From Frigoriglobus tundricola (GTDB lineage: Bacteria; Planctomycetota; Planctomycetia; Gemmatales; Gemmataceae): DNA of 64,000 nucleotides. The notes beneath the pieces are model-generated. The model saw nothing but the letters and a program-made list of their open reading frames with translations. It was not told where the DNA came from and did no database searches. Position numbers and translations under genes: made by a program. The stretch covers positions 7,006,001-7,070,000 of the forward strand of contig NZ_CP053452.2 of NCBI RefSeq assembly GCF_013128195.2, read 5' to 3'. Position 1 is the first letter of the stretch. Each line of letters opens with the position of its first letter. Below, piece after piece: positions 56,761-64,000 of this stretch.

Positions 56761-57441
56761 TCATGTCTGGACCGGTACGCGTGCGGGATAATGGCGAAAC
56801 CAGACGCACAGATACCCGGCAAGCACGGCCGCGAAGAAACACCAAACCGAGATGAACGCGTACCCGAACAGCGCCGCTGCGGCCACGGCCGAACCGAGGA
56901 GCATGAGCACCGGCGCGCGACCGAAGAGGTTCGGGCCGAGCATCATGGGGACCGCCACCGAGAGCAGGTACGAGACCCGCAACGCCGTCGGCGATACGAA
57001 ACGGAGAACCGGATGGTCCGGGTAGCTGTACTGAATGGAGTGATGCACCACCTCGACCAGCAGCGACGGTTCCGGCCCGGCGACAAAGGGATAGTAGAGC
57101 GCCCAGAACCAAACGGTCGTCAGCAGCGTCAACACGATGAACACGGGGCGGCGCCGCGGCCGGAACTCGATGAGCGCGTTTAGCGGCGAGAACCACCACG
57201 GCCAGAACGCAGTGGCGAAGAACAAGAACACCAGCGCGGCGGTGCGGGTTTGTGGGGCGTCCCCCGCGCGCAACCCCAGCCACACGAACCCCTCGGCGAG
57301 CTGTTGTGCGGCGAACGCCCACGGGATCAGTGCGACCGGGAGGAGCCGCGGGTCCTTGACCCACGCCGCGTACAGACAGTAGCCCCCGGCCGGGACCAGC
57401 GCCGTGCCCACGGCAAAACTGGCTTCCGGTGAAAAACACAT
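56761..57441 (-). CDS. DUF6629-type multi-pass membrane protein
   Basis: A 226-residue protein starting MCFSPEASFAVGTALVPAGG, the recognisable N-terminus of the DUF6629 family. Six or seven hydrophobic helices follow, for example LVFLFFATAFWPWWFSPLNAL, VFIVLTLLTTVWFWALYYPF and AAAALFGYAFISVWCFFAAVLAGYL. No charged or catalytic motif suggests its role. It is on the minus strand just after the broken hydrolase, 22 bases past the stop of the DUF4058-like gene. Confidence 0.75.
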   Translation of the reverse strand: MCFSPEASFAVGTALVPAGGYCLYAAWVKDPRLLPVALIPWAFAAQQLAEGFVWLGLRAGDAPQTRTAALVFLFFATAFWPWWFSPLNALIEFRPRRRPVFIVLTLLTTVWFWALYYPFVAGPEPSLLVEVVHHSIQYSYPDHPVLRFVSPTALRVSYLLSVAVPMMLGPNLFGRAPVLMLLGSAVAAAALFGYAFISVWCFFAAVLAGYLCVWFRHYPARVPVQT

Positions 57442-57463
57442 GGTCGCGATCTCCCCGCGCGGC

Positions 57464-58129
57464 TTACTCGGGGAGACGGAGGGGCGCGCACGCCTCCGAA
57501 TAGGTCGCTTCGAGATCGAGCTTCAGGTGCGCCGCGCCGCGGACCGGCACCGGCACGGTCGGGAGCGGAACCCCGGCTCCGACCGCGTGGTGCCACACCC
57601 CGAATTGTTCGACGCCGTCTCTGACTTCGGGGTGGACGACGAGGACGGGCGCCTCGGGTCCGCGCGGCCGCCGCGTGATGGGGTACACGCCGGTCAGGCT
57701 GTGCAGGTGCGTCGCCCAGCTCGCCGGTCCGGGGGCCGCGTCCACAATAACGACGCCGGCCCCGCCCGACATGAGGCCCGCGGCACGCACCGCGAACGCG
57801 AGCGCGCCATCGGAATCGACCTTGTGGTCGGGCGCGACGAACAGGACGACGGCCGCGACCGCGCCCCCGCGCTGCGTGTCCATCACAGTCACCGCGACGC
57901 GGTCGGTGAACCGAGCCGGTGCGGTGAGCGTGGGTGGTGATCCGGCGGGCGCGGCGGGCGGCGCCTCTGTGGTGCCAGCTCGGGGGCCGCAGGTCGGCTC
58001 CGCAACGAATCGCCCCCCGGCTTCAGCGAATTGCGCGTTCAGCGAGGCGCTCACGATCTCGGCCCAGCGCCCGAGGAACGTGAGCGGGTCGCGACCCGGC
58101 GCGGCCCAGTCGGCAGTTTGTAGCGGCAT
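57464..58129 (-). CDS. DUF4058-like protein
   Basis: A 221-residue protein. The N-terminus (DPLTFLGRWAEIVSASLNAQFA) and the central VAVTVMDTQRGGAVAAVVLFVAPDHK, VDAAPGPASW and C-terminal AAHLKLDLEATYSEACAPLRL follow the pattern of DUF4058 proteins, common in planctomycetes and cyanobacteria. Function unknown; the fold is nuclease-like in other members. Between about 45 and 75 is a Pro/Ala-rich insertion. It lies 22 bases upstream of the DUF6629 gene on the same strand and 30 bases downstream of the CBS-type synthase gene. Confidence 0.65.
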   Translation of the reverse strand: MPLQTADWAAPGRDPLTFLGRWAEIVSASLNAQFAEAGGRFVAEPTCGPRAGTTEAPPAAPAGSPPTLTAPARFTDRVAVTVMDTQRGGAVAAVVLFVAPDHKVDSDGALAFAVRAAGLMSGGAGVVIVDAAPGPASWATHLHSLTGVYPITRRPRGPEAPVLVVHPEVRDGVEQFGVWHHAVGAGVPLPTVPVPVRGAAHLKLDLEATYSEACAPLRLPE

Positions 58130-58159
58130 GTCGGTTCTCCGTCGGTGTGTGGTCCGCGC

Positions 58160-59509
58160 CTACTTCCCGCGGTTACTGTCCCAGTAGTGGATCAGGTCGA
58201 TGCGGGTGACGATGTCCACCACGCGACCGTCCTGGGTCGCGAGTACCCCGGTGTAGCCGGCCAGGAGCAAGCGGTACGCTTCGTCCAGGTGCGTGAGGAC
58301 GTCCAGGGTGGGCAGCGGTCGGCCCATCACCTCGCTGATCGTGACCAGAGTCGCGTCGCGGCCGTCGTGTAGCACCCGCGCCAGGGCCACCTCCTGGACG
58401 CTCCCGACCGGTTTGCCCGCTTCCATCACCGGCAGTTGCGAAATGCCGGTCGCTTCCATCAGCTTGATCGCCTGCTGCGCGGTCGCGTCGGGGGCGATGG
58501 TCACGAGCTTGCGCTCGCCGCGCTTTTTGAGGAGGTCGCCGACCGAGTGCGCGGGCACCTCGGTGAACGTGAGCTTGTTCGCGATCAGCCAGCCGTCGTC
58601 GAAAAACTTGCTCAGGTAGTTGCGCCCGGTGTCGCACCCGAGCGCCACCACCAGTTGCCCCGGCCCCAGGCGCCGGGCGTAGCGGAGCGCCGCGGCCACG
58701 TTCGTGCCACTGCTGCCCCCGAGCAACATCCCCTCGCGACGGGCCAGCTCGCGGGCCACCTGGAACGACTCGGTGTCGCCCACGCGCACCCAGTCGTCAA
58801 CGTACTTGCTCGAAAACGTCTTGGGCACGAAGTCTTCGCCGATCCCCTCCACCTTCCACGGCTTCGGTGTGCCGCCCGAAAGGACCGAGCCCTCGGGGTC
58901 GGCCCCGACGATTTTGATGTGCGGGTTCATCTCTTTCAGGTACTTCCCGACGCCGCTGATCGTCCCGCCGGTGCCCACGCCCGCCACGAACACGGTGACC
59001 TTACCGCGGGTCTGCTCCCAGATTTCGGGACCGGTCGTGCGGTAGTGGCTCTCGGGGTTCGCTTCGTTGGTGAACTGGTTGGGCCGCCACGCGCCCGGGA
59101 TCTCTCGCGCCAGCCGGTCCGCGACGCCGTTGTAGCTCTCCGGCGAATCGGGGGCGACGGCCGTGGGCGTGACGACGACTTCTGCCCCGTAGGCTTTCAG
59201 GAGGGAAATCTTCTCGGTACTCATCTTGTCCGGCAGGACGAAGATGCAGCGATACCCCTTAACGGCCGCGACCATTGCCAAGCCGACCCCGGTGTTCCCC
59301 GCGGTGGCCTCGATGATGGTGCCGCCGGGCCGCAGCGCGCCGCGCAGTTCGGCCTCGGCGATCATCGCCATCGCCACCCGGTCCTTCACGCTCCCGCCGG
59401 GGTTCGTGAATTCGACCTTCACCGCCACTTTCGCCTGGAGGCCCTCGGTCATTCGGCCGAGCAGCACCAGCGGCGTGTGGCCGACGGTGTCCAGAATGGA
59501 TTCCAACAT
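58160..59509 (-). CDS. PLP-dependent cystathionine beta-synthase / cysteine synthase with CBS domains
   Basis: A 449-residue fold-type II PLP enzyme. The PLP lysine is in FTNPGGSVKDRVAM near residue 41, ATAGNTGVGLAMVAA near 70, phosphate-binding GVGTGGTISGVGKYL near 180, and GGSSGTNVAAAL near 265. A tandem CBS pair (about 330-445) holds PDATAQQAIKLMEATGISQLPV and LDEAYRLLLAGYTGVL. The enzyme condenses serine, O-acetylserine or homocysteine; CBS domains commonly bind AdoMet or adenylates and regulate. The start is at ATG 59509; a longer N-terminal extension (to 59680) is not conserved. CBS versus cysteine synthase cannot be decided from the sequence. Confidence 0.9.
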   Translation of the reverse strand: MLESILDTVGHTPLVLLGRMTEGLQAKVAVKVEFTNPGGSVKDRVAMAMIAEAELRGALRPGGTIIEATAGNTGVGLAMVAAVKGYRCIFVLPDKMSTEKISLLKAYGAEVVVTPTAVAPDSPESYNGVADRLAREIPGAWRPNQFTNEANPESHYRTTGPEIWEQTRGKVTVFVAGVGTGGTISGVGKYLKEMNPHIKIVGADPEGSVLSGGTPKPWKVEGIGEDFVPKTFSSKYVDDWVRVGDTESFQVARELARREGMLLGGSSGTNVAAALRYARRLGPGQLVVALGCDTGRNYLSKFFDDGWLIANKLTFTEVPAHSVGDLLKKRGERKLVTIAPDATAQQAIKLMEATGISQLPVMEAGKPVGSVQEVALARVLHDGRDATLVTISEVMGRPLPTLDVLTHLDEAYRLLLAGYTGVLATQDGRVVDIVTRIDLIHYWDSNRGK

Positions 59510-59715
59510 AAGGGAAGCTCCGTGCGTGGGGTGACGGTGTATTGTCCGGCGCGAGTGGGACACGGGACAAGGGTCGGGTTTGCACAACGCGGCCCCACGC
59601 ACGGGTGTCTGGTACTTTTCTTGTGCTTTTTTCGCGTTCCGCGGGTGGCGTGGCGCACACTCGTGCCGTACAGTGGGCAAACGGCCGCGCCGCAGTTCGC
59701 CAACACATCGGAATT

Positions 59716-60687
59716 ATGAATCTGCCCAGCCAATCTGTCGCGCTGCTGCAAGCGGCCCGCGACCTCGTGAAGAGTCTGCCGGCCGACGCCGTGCTGCTGC
59801 TCACCGAAACTTCCATCGACTGGGACGAAGTGAGTCGGATGCTCGCGGGGTGCAAGTTGTTCGTCGCGGCGGAGAACCCGGCGCTGACTAAATCCTTGCG
59901 CGACAACCCGGACTGGACGGTCATCGACCTCGACCCGGAACCGCTCCCCACCCAGGAGCGGATGAACGCCGCGCTCCTCAAGGCCGTCACCGACGAGGTC
60001 CTCCAGCCCGGCGCGCACATCGTCGCCCTGTACAACGGCATCGCGTCCCTCGATGACGCGCCCGAACCGGTGGACAGTTTGAGCGTGATCCACCTGGGCG
60101 AACACCTGGAGCGGATGACCTCTCAAGACCTCCGCATCCTCGGCGACGCGGCCCCCATCGACGTGCTGCGGGCGGTCGTCGATCTGGCGACCGAGATCGG
60201 GCGCGAGGGCCGCGAGGGACAGCCGATCGGTACGATCCTGGTGGTCGGCGACACGCGAAAAGTCCTGAGCCTGTCACGCTTTCAGAACTTCAACCCGTTC
60301 CGGGGCTACTCCCGGGCCGAGCGGGACGTGCGCATCCGGGACGTGCGTGAACAGATCAAGGAGATCGCGAAACTGGACGGGGCCATCCTGATCGGGCGCG
60401 ACGGAATCGCCGAAGCCGCGTGCCTCCACCTGGGCACCCGGGCCGACGGGGTGACGATGCGGAAGGGGTTCGGCAGCCGACACATGGCCGCGGCCGGGAT
60501 CAGCAAGCAGACGGCGGCGGTCGCGTTCGCCGTCAGTCAGTCGAGCGGCAGCGTGCGGGTGTTCCAGCGGGGCGAGGAGGTGCTCCACATCGAACCGCTG
60601 GCCCGCCCGCACGTCTGGCAGCCGTTCCGCCTGGAGACGCAAGAGCCGGCGGACGGCGAAACCGAGACGCGGGAGGGCGAGGAATAA
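59716..60687 (+). CDS. Diadenylate cyclase (DacZ-like)
   Basis: A 323-residue protein whose C-terminal part is a DAC (DisA_N) domain that makes cyclic di-AMP from two ATP. LDGAILIGRDGIAEAA near residue 219 has the DGA motif and GFGSRHMAAAGISKQTAAVAF near 250 has the RHxAA motif. The first ~150 residues resemble the pyruvate-kinase C-terminal-like domain that precedes DAC in DacZ/YojJ-type cyclases. No membrane helices, so cytosolic. It is divergent from the CBS-domain synthase gene (206 bases between), whose CBS domains are of a type that may bind adenine nucleotides. A c-di-AMP phosphodiesterase is not in the window. Confidence 0.85.
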   Translation: MNLPSQSVALLQAARDLVKSLPADAVLLLTETSIDWDEVSRMLAGCKLFVAAENPALTKSLRDNPDWTVIDLDPEPLPTQERMNAALLKAVTDEVLQPGAHIVALYNGIASLDDAPEPVDSLSVIHLGEHLERMTSQDLRILGDAAPIDVLRAVVDLATEIGREGREGQPIGTILVVGDTRKVLSLSRFQNFNPFRGYSRAERDVRIRDVREQIKEIAKLDGAILIGRDGIAEAACLHLGTRADGVTMRKGFGSRHMAAAGISKQTAAVAFAVSQSSGSVRVFQRGEEVLHIEPLARPHVWQPFRLETQEPADGETETREGEE

Positions 60688-60791
60688 GGAATCCGGCTCG
60701 CCACGACGGGTACTGCCCTCTGTCCCACTCGATCTCGTCCCGTTAAGATGGGCGCATTGCGGGCTCTTCCCCGCTGTCACGAGGCCACACC

Positions 60792-62618
60792 ATGTCCCTG
60801 TTCGTTCGGACCGCGCTCGCGGCCGTTACGGTTGCGGTACTCGCCACGTCGGCCCCCACATTAGGGGCCGCCGCGCCCGTCCCCGGCGAGGCCGGCAAAG
60901 CCGTCACGTTCCCCTTCCCGGCCAAGGCCCCGGTTGTCGTGCAGGTCAACGGTCTGGGCACCGCCCGCGACCGCCTGACAGCCATGCTCAAAGCCGCGCT
61001 TCCGGACGACTACGCCGCCATCAAGAAGAACCTGGACGACGGACTCAAGCAGGCCCTCGCCGACCGCAAAGTGACCGCCATCCCGACCACCGGTCGCATT
61101 TTCCTCGTGGTCAACGACATCAGCGGGTTGACCGGAGACAACCCGACGGTCTCGCTCCTTCTCCCGGTCACGGGCTACAAGGAGTTCCGCGGAACCTTTT
61201 TGACGACCGACGAGCAGAAGACGTTCGAAGCCGGCAAGACCGGCGTGGACGAGGTGAAGATCAACCTCTTCGGCGGGGAGCAACCGGCCTTCCTGGTTGA
61301 TCTCAAGGAGTACGTCGCAATCACCCCGGATCGGGGCACAGCCGAGACGTACGCGAACAAGTACACGCGGGCCAGCACGACCACGATGCCCGTCGAACTC
61401 GCGAAGACCTTCGTGGCGGCGGACGCCAGTGTGTACGTCAACCTCGACGTCATCAACGACACCTACGGCGATCAGATCCGTGCGTTCAAGGGGTTCATCG
61501 ATTTCGGTGTCAATCAGGGTCTGATGGGCGGCATGGTGCCCGGTGTCAGTAAAAAGCAGATCGAGGCGATCAAGACCGTCCTTCACGGCGTGTTCCAGGC
61601 CGTCGAGGACGGCCGCGGGGTCGTGGTCGCGGCCGAGTTCCGGCCGGAAGGGATGAACCTCCGGCTCCAGGGGCAGTTCGCCGAGGACACCGCGAGCTGG
61701 AAGCTGCTCCGGGCCGAGGAGCCCGGGTCGCTCGCCGACCTCGCCAAACTCCCGGTCGGCCTGAACCAGTACGGCGCCTCGAAGTACGGTAAGAAAGTCG
61801 CCGAAACGATTCGCGGCCTGAACCCCGAGTTCGGACCGGCCGACGACGACGAGAAAGGCGCCGAACTGATCGATAAACGGATGAAGGAGTTGCTCGCGGC
61901 CGGGCCGCAGGGCGAGGTGACCGCGACCGGAGCCCCGGATGTGACCCTGAGTGTCGCCGCGTACACCGACGCGAAGAAGGCGGTGGCGGCGCTCGTCGGC
62001 TGCTACGAGGCGATTTCCGCCGGTGGTCGGATTCAGTCCGTGGTGCTGAAAGACGCGCCCAAAGTGACCCCGGCCGCGCGGAAGCACAAGGGGTTCACGT
62101 TCACCGAGATCCGTCTGGCGTTCGACTTCGAAGCGACCGTGAAGGACCTCCCCGACGGGTTGAAAGAGAACACCCGCGAACAGCTCAAACGAATGCTGGC
62201 GGAGAAAACGACGCTGTGGATCGGCACCGATGGCAAGGCGGTGGTTCTTCTCACGGCCAAGGACTGGGGCACCGCCGCCGGCACCCTCGACCAGTTCCTC
62301 GACGGCCGGAAGCCAATCGGTAACACCGCGGGCTACAAGCTCACCCGCCAGAACCTGCCGCCCGAGACGAGTGCCCTCTTACTGACGGAGACCGGCCAGA
62401 CCCTCACCGCCCTCCTTGACGCGGTGCGGGCAATGGAGGGCACCGTGCCGGACCTGCCGAAGATCGGGAAGATCAAGCCGCTGAAGGGGGACCCGACGTT
62501 CCTCGGGGTCGCGGTCACCCTGAAGGGTGATACGGCAACGGCCAACGTGTTCGTGCCGGGCACGGCCATCGCGGCGGGGCGCTCGCTCCTCGCCGACGTG
62601 TTCAAGAAGGTCGAGTGA
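60792..62618 (+). CDS. Large exported protein of unknown function
   Basis: A 608-residue protein with signal peptide (SLFVRTALAAVTVAVLATSA, cleavage near AAA). The mature part has no recognised family. It is rich in alternating charged and hydrophobic sequence such as TGRIFLVVNDISGLTGDNPT, AKTFVAADASVYVNLDVIND and KTTLWIGTDGKAVVLLTAKD. Similar strand-loop patterns occur in its two halves, suggesting an internal repeat or two-domain fold. Codon use matches neighbours. A small lipoprotein gene follows 92 bases downstream on the same strand. Confidence 0.68.
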   Translation: MSLFVRTALAAVTVAVLATSAPTLGAAAPVPGEAGKAVTFPFPAKAPVVVQVNGLGTARDRLTAMLKAALPDDYAAIKKNLDDGLKQALADRKVTAIPTTGRIFLVVNDISGLTGDNPTVSLLLPVTGYKEFRGTFLTTDEQKTFEAGKTGVDEVKINLFGGEQPAFLVDLKEYVAITPDRGTAETYANKYTRASTTTMPVELAKTFVAADASVYVNLDVINDTYGDQIRAFKGFIDFGVNQGLMGGMVPGVSKKQIEAIKTVLHGVFQAVEDGRGVVVAAEFRPEGMNLRLQGQFAEDTASWKLLRAEEPGSLADLAKLPVGLNQYGASKYGKKVAETIRGLNPEFGPADDDEKGAELIDKRMKELLAAGPQGEVTATGAPDVTLSVAAYTDAKKAVAALVGCYEAISAGGRIQSVVLKDAPKVTPAARKHKGFTFTEIRLAFDFEATVKDLPDGLKENTREQLKRMLAEKTTLWIGTDGKAVVLLTAKDWGTAAGTLDQFLDGRKPIGNTAGYKLTRQNLPPETSALLLTETGQTLTALLDAVRAMEGTVPDLPKIGKIKPLKGDPTFLGVAVTLKGDTATANVFVPGTAIAAGRSLLADVFKKVE

Positions 62619-62710
62619 CGCGCCGCGGCTTCTTGGCCCCCCGATGGCACTTGGTGCGCTTCTGGGAAATATGTGAATGAGGTTTCCGTTCCTTCTATCG
62701 AGATCGTGCC

Positions 62711-63100
62711 ATGACCGTCCGCCCGCTCCTCGCTCTGATCGCCCTCGGTTTACTTTCCGCCGCCGGCTGCGGACCCGCGAAGCTGAACGAAAACAAGACG
62801 TTAACACTTGATGCCGGCGACGCGAAAGGTCTCGACTTTCCAGCCATCTCGAACGCACAAACGATCACCATCGACTTCAAGTCTTCTGCCGGAGAGGTGT
62901 CGGTGTACCTTTTCAACGAAGCCGATGCAAAAGGTGAGGACGGGTTGTTAACCTCCGACCCGAAAAAAGCTCTGGGCTTGAAGAAGGGCAAAGAGGGCAG
63001 CTTCGAGGTAAATGTGCCAGAAAAAACGGCGACGCGAATCATCGTCCGAGGGGCAAACGAGAAGACGACTGTGACTTTGAAGGCGACGAACGCGAAGTGA
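62711..63100 (+). CDS. Small lipoprotein, unknown function
   Basis: A 129-residue lipoprotein: hydrophobic signal (TVRPLLALIALGLLSAAGC) with lipobox SAAGC. The mature part alternates beta-like segments (TLTLDAGDAKGLDFPAISNA, ITIDFKSSAGEVSVYLF, ATRIIVRGANEKTTVTLKAT), consistent with one small beta-sandwich. No family recognised. The 217 bases between its stop and the kinase gene show no other gene. Confidence 0.65.
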   Translation: MTVRPLLALIALGLLSAAGCGPAKLNENKTLTLDAGDAKGLDFPAISNAQTITIDFKSSAGEVSVYLFNEADAKGEDGLLTSDPKKALGLKKGKEGSFEVNVPEKTATRIIVRGANEKTTVTLKATNAK

Positions 63101-63317
63101 CCCCCCCCCCGCAAAACCCGCGTGACCGGCCCTTCCGTCTTGTCGCTCGGAACGGAGAACCGGTCCCGGGCGCCTGTGGTACACTATACTGAGTGCGGTT
63201 ACCGCGCTCCGTCACTCGCGCGCTCCCGAACACCCGCCGCCCCTCTTTACGTGGCGATCCGTGTCTCGGTCGGCACGGTTTGCTCTCCCCGCCCGGCCGT
63301 GTGCCGGAGGTGTCCTT

Positions 63318-64000
63318 ATGCCCGCACCGACCACCGCGGAGGAACTTTTGGATCTGCTCCAAAAGAGCGGTCTCGTTGAGGAGCCGCGTCTCCGTGCGTA
63401 CGTGCAAAAGCTCCGGGACACCGCGGCCTTCCCCACCGACCCCAACAAGCTCGCCGGCGCCCTCGTTCGCGACGCCCTCCTCACTTACTTCCAGGCCGAA
63501 CAACTGCTCCAGGGAAAGTACAAGCGGTTCACCCTGGGAAAGTACAAGGTGCTGGAAAAGCTCGGTTCGGGCGGCATGGGCACCGTGTTCCTGTGCGAAC
63601 ACAAGCTGATGCGCCGCCGGGTGGCGGTCAAAGTGCTCCCATTGCCCAAGTCCGAGGACCGGGCGAGTCTCGATCGCTTCAACCGCGAGGCCCGGGCCGT
63701 GGCCGCGGTGGACCACCCGAACATCGTCCGCGCCTACGACATCGACCAGGACGACAACCTCCACTTCCTCGTCATGGAGTGGGTGGACGGCTCCAACCTG
63801 CAAGACCTGGTTAAGAAGTTCGGCCCGCTCGACCCGCTCCGCGCCTGCCACTACATCTACGGCGCGGCCGTCGGCCTCCAGCACGCCCACGAAAAGGGCC
63901 TCATCCACCGCGACATCAAGCCGGGCAACATCCTGATCGATCGCTCCGGCGTGGTGAAGATCCTCGATCTCGGCCTGGCCCGGCTCACCCACGACACCGA
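63318..64000 (+). CDS. Hanks-type serine/threonine protein kinase, 3' end cut
   Basis: The first 227 residues of a Ser/Thr kinase, cut by the window edge. A ~70-residue N-terminal helical region (TAEELLDLLQKSGLVEEPRL) precedes the kinase fold, as in many planctomycete kinases. The glycine-rich loop is LEKLGSGGMGTVFLCEH near 80-95 and the ATP-binding Lys lies in VAVKVLPLPK. The catalytic loop HRDIKPGNIL (Asp199) is present. DLGLARL replaces the usual DFG. Starts at ATG 63318, with GGAGG upstream. The activation loop, remaining lobe and any sensor tail lie outside the window. Confidence 0.92.
   Translation, partial: MPAPTTAEELLDLLQKSGLVEEPRLRAYVQKLRDTAAFPTDPNKLAGALVRDALLTYFQAEQLLQGKYKRFTLGKYKVLEKLGSGGMGTVFLCEHKLMRRRVAVKVLPLPKSEDRASLDRFNREARAVAAVDHPNIVRAYDIDQDDNLHFLVMEWVDGSNLQDLVKKFGPLDPLRACHYIYGAAVGLQHAHEKGLIHRDIKPGNILIDRSGVVKILDLGLARLTHDT

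Overview
The window looks like chromosomal DNA of a planctomycete of the Gemmataceae type (Gemmata or a close relative). It is GC-rich with G/C-biased third codon positions, so most genes carry long open antisense shadows. It also holds families typical of that group: leucine-rich-repeat proteins with a TIGR02996-like N-terminus, an MJ0042 zinc-finger membrane protein, a DUF1559 pilin-like protein, a PSCyt1/DUF1549/DUF1553 protein paired with a DUF1501 protein, a BBP7-like outer-membrane barrel, and an ECF sigma factor with a large extracytoplasmic tail. The genus is inferred from gene content only.

Layout. 1-7.8 kb: CobW GTPase (cut by the left edge) and a DUF427 protein on the plus strand; then, on the minus strand, a MJ0042 protein, pyrH, frr, a PMCA-type P-type ATPase and a 2Fe-2S ferredoxin. 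8-14 kb: two LRR genes around a ROK-family sugar kinase. The second LRR gene is split by an IS1-family element (10694-11904) with an 8-bp target duplication, and its 3' end is still readable on the far side. 14-22.9 kb: a minus-strand operon of a GntR regulator, an apiosidase-like/beta-propeller fusion, a multidomain nucleoside hydrolase and an NHL-propeller protein, probably for use of an extracellular glycoside. 22.9-24.9 kb: a graveyard of mobile-element remnants. 25.3-31.3 kb: pilin-like DUF1559 protein, a lipoprotein, and the DUF1549/DUF1553 plus DUF1501 pair.

31.5-38.3 kb: an ECF sigma factor, a cupin-8 oxygenase, and a plus-strand sulfur-carrier cluster (secreted DsrE, TusA-like, DsrE, a TusA-MetE fusion, a low-molecular-weight phosphatase). 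This cluster is the best candidate for an undescribed system. 38.6-43.5 kb: a large adenylate-kinase-like protein, a non-coding region with two ~190-bp direct repeats, the BBP7 barrel and a collagen-like protein. 43.5-50 kb: 5-formyl-THF cyclo-ligase, a SWIM-type small protein, carB, a lipoprotein and a MazG-like hydrolase. 50-56.3 kb: DUF11-repeat protein, rimI, proline-rich coiled-coil protein, cmk and plsC. 56.3-64 kb: a broken alpha/beta hydrolase, a DUF6629 membrane protein, a DUF4058-like protein, a CBS-domain cysteine/cystathionine synthase, a DacZ-like diadenylate cyclase, two exported proteins of unknown function, and the start of a Ser/Thr kinase cut by the right edge.

Three genes (near 40.9-41.2, 50.2-50.6 and 53.0-53.3 kb) show frame changes inside GC-rich low-complexity DNA. 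These could be real mutations or assembly indels, and the sequence alone cannot say which.
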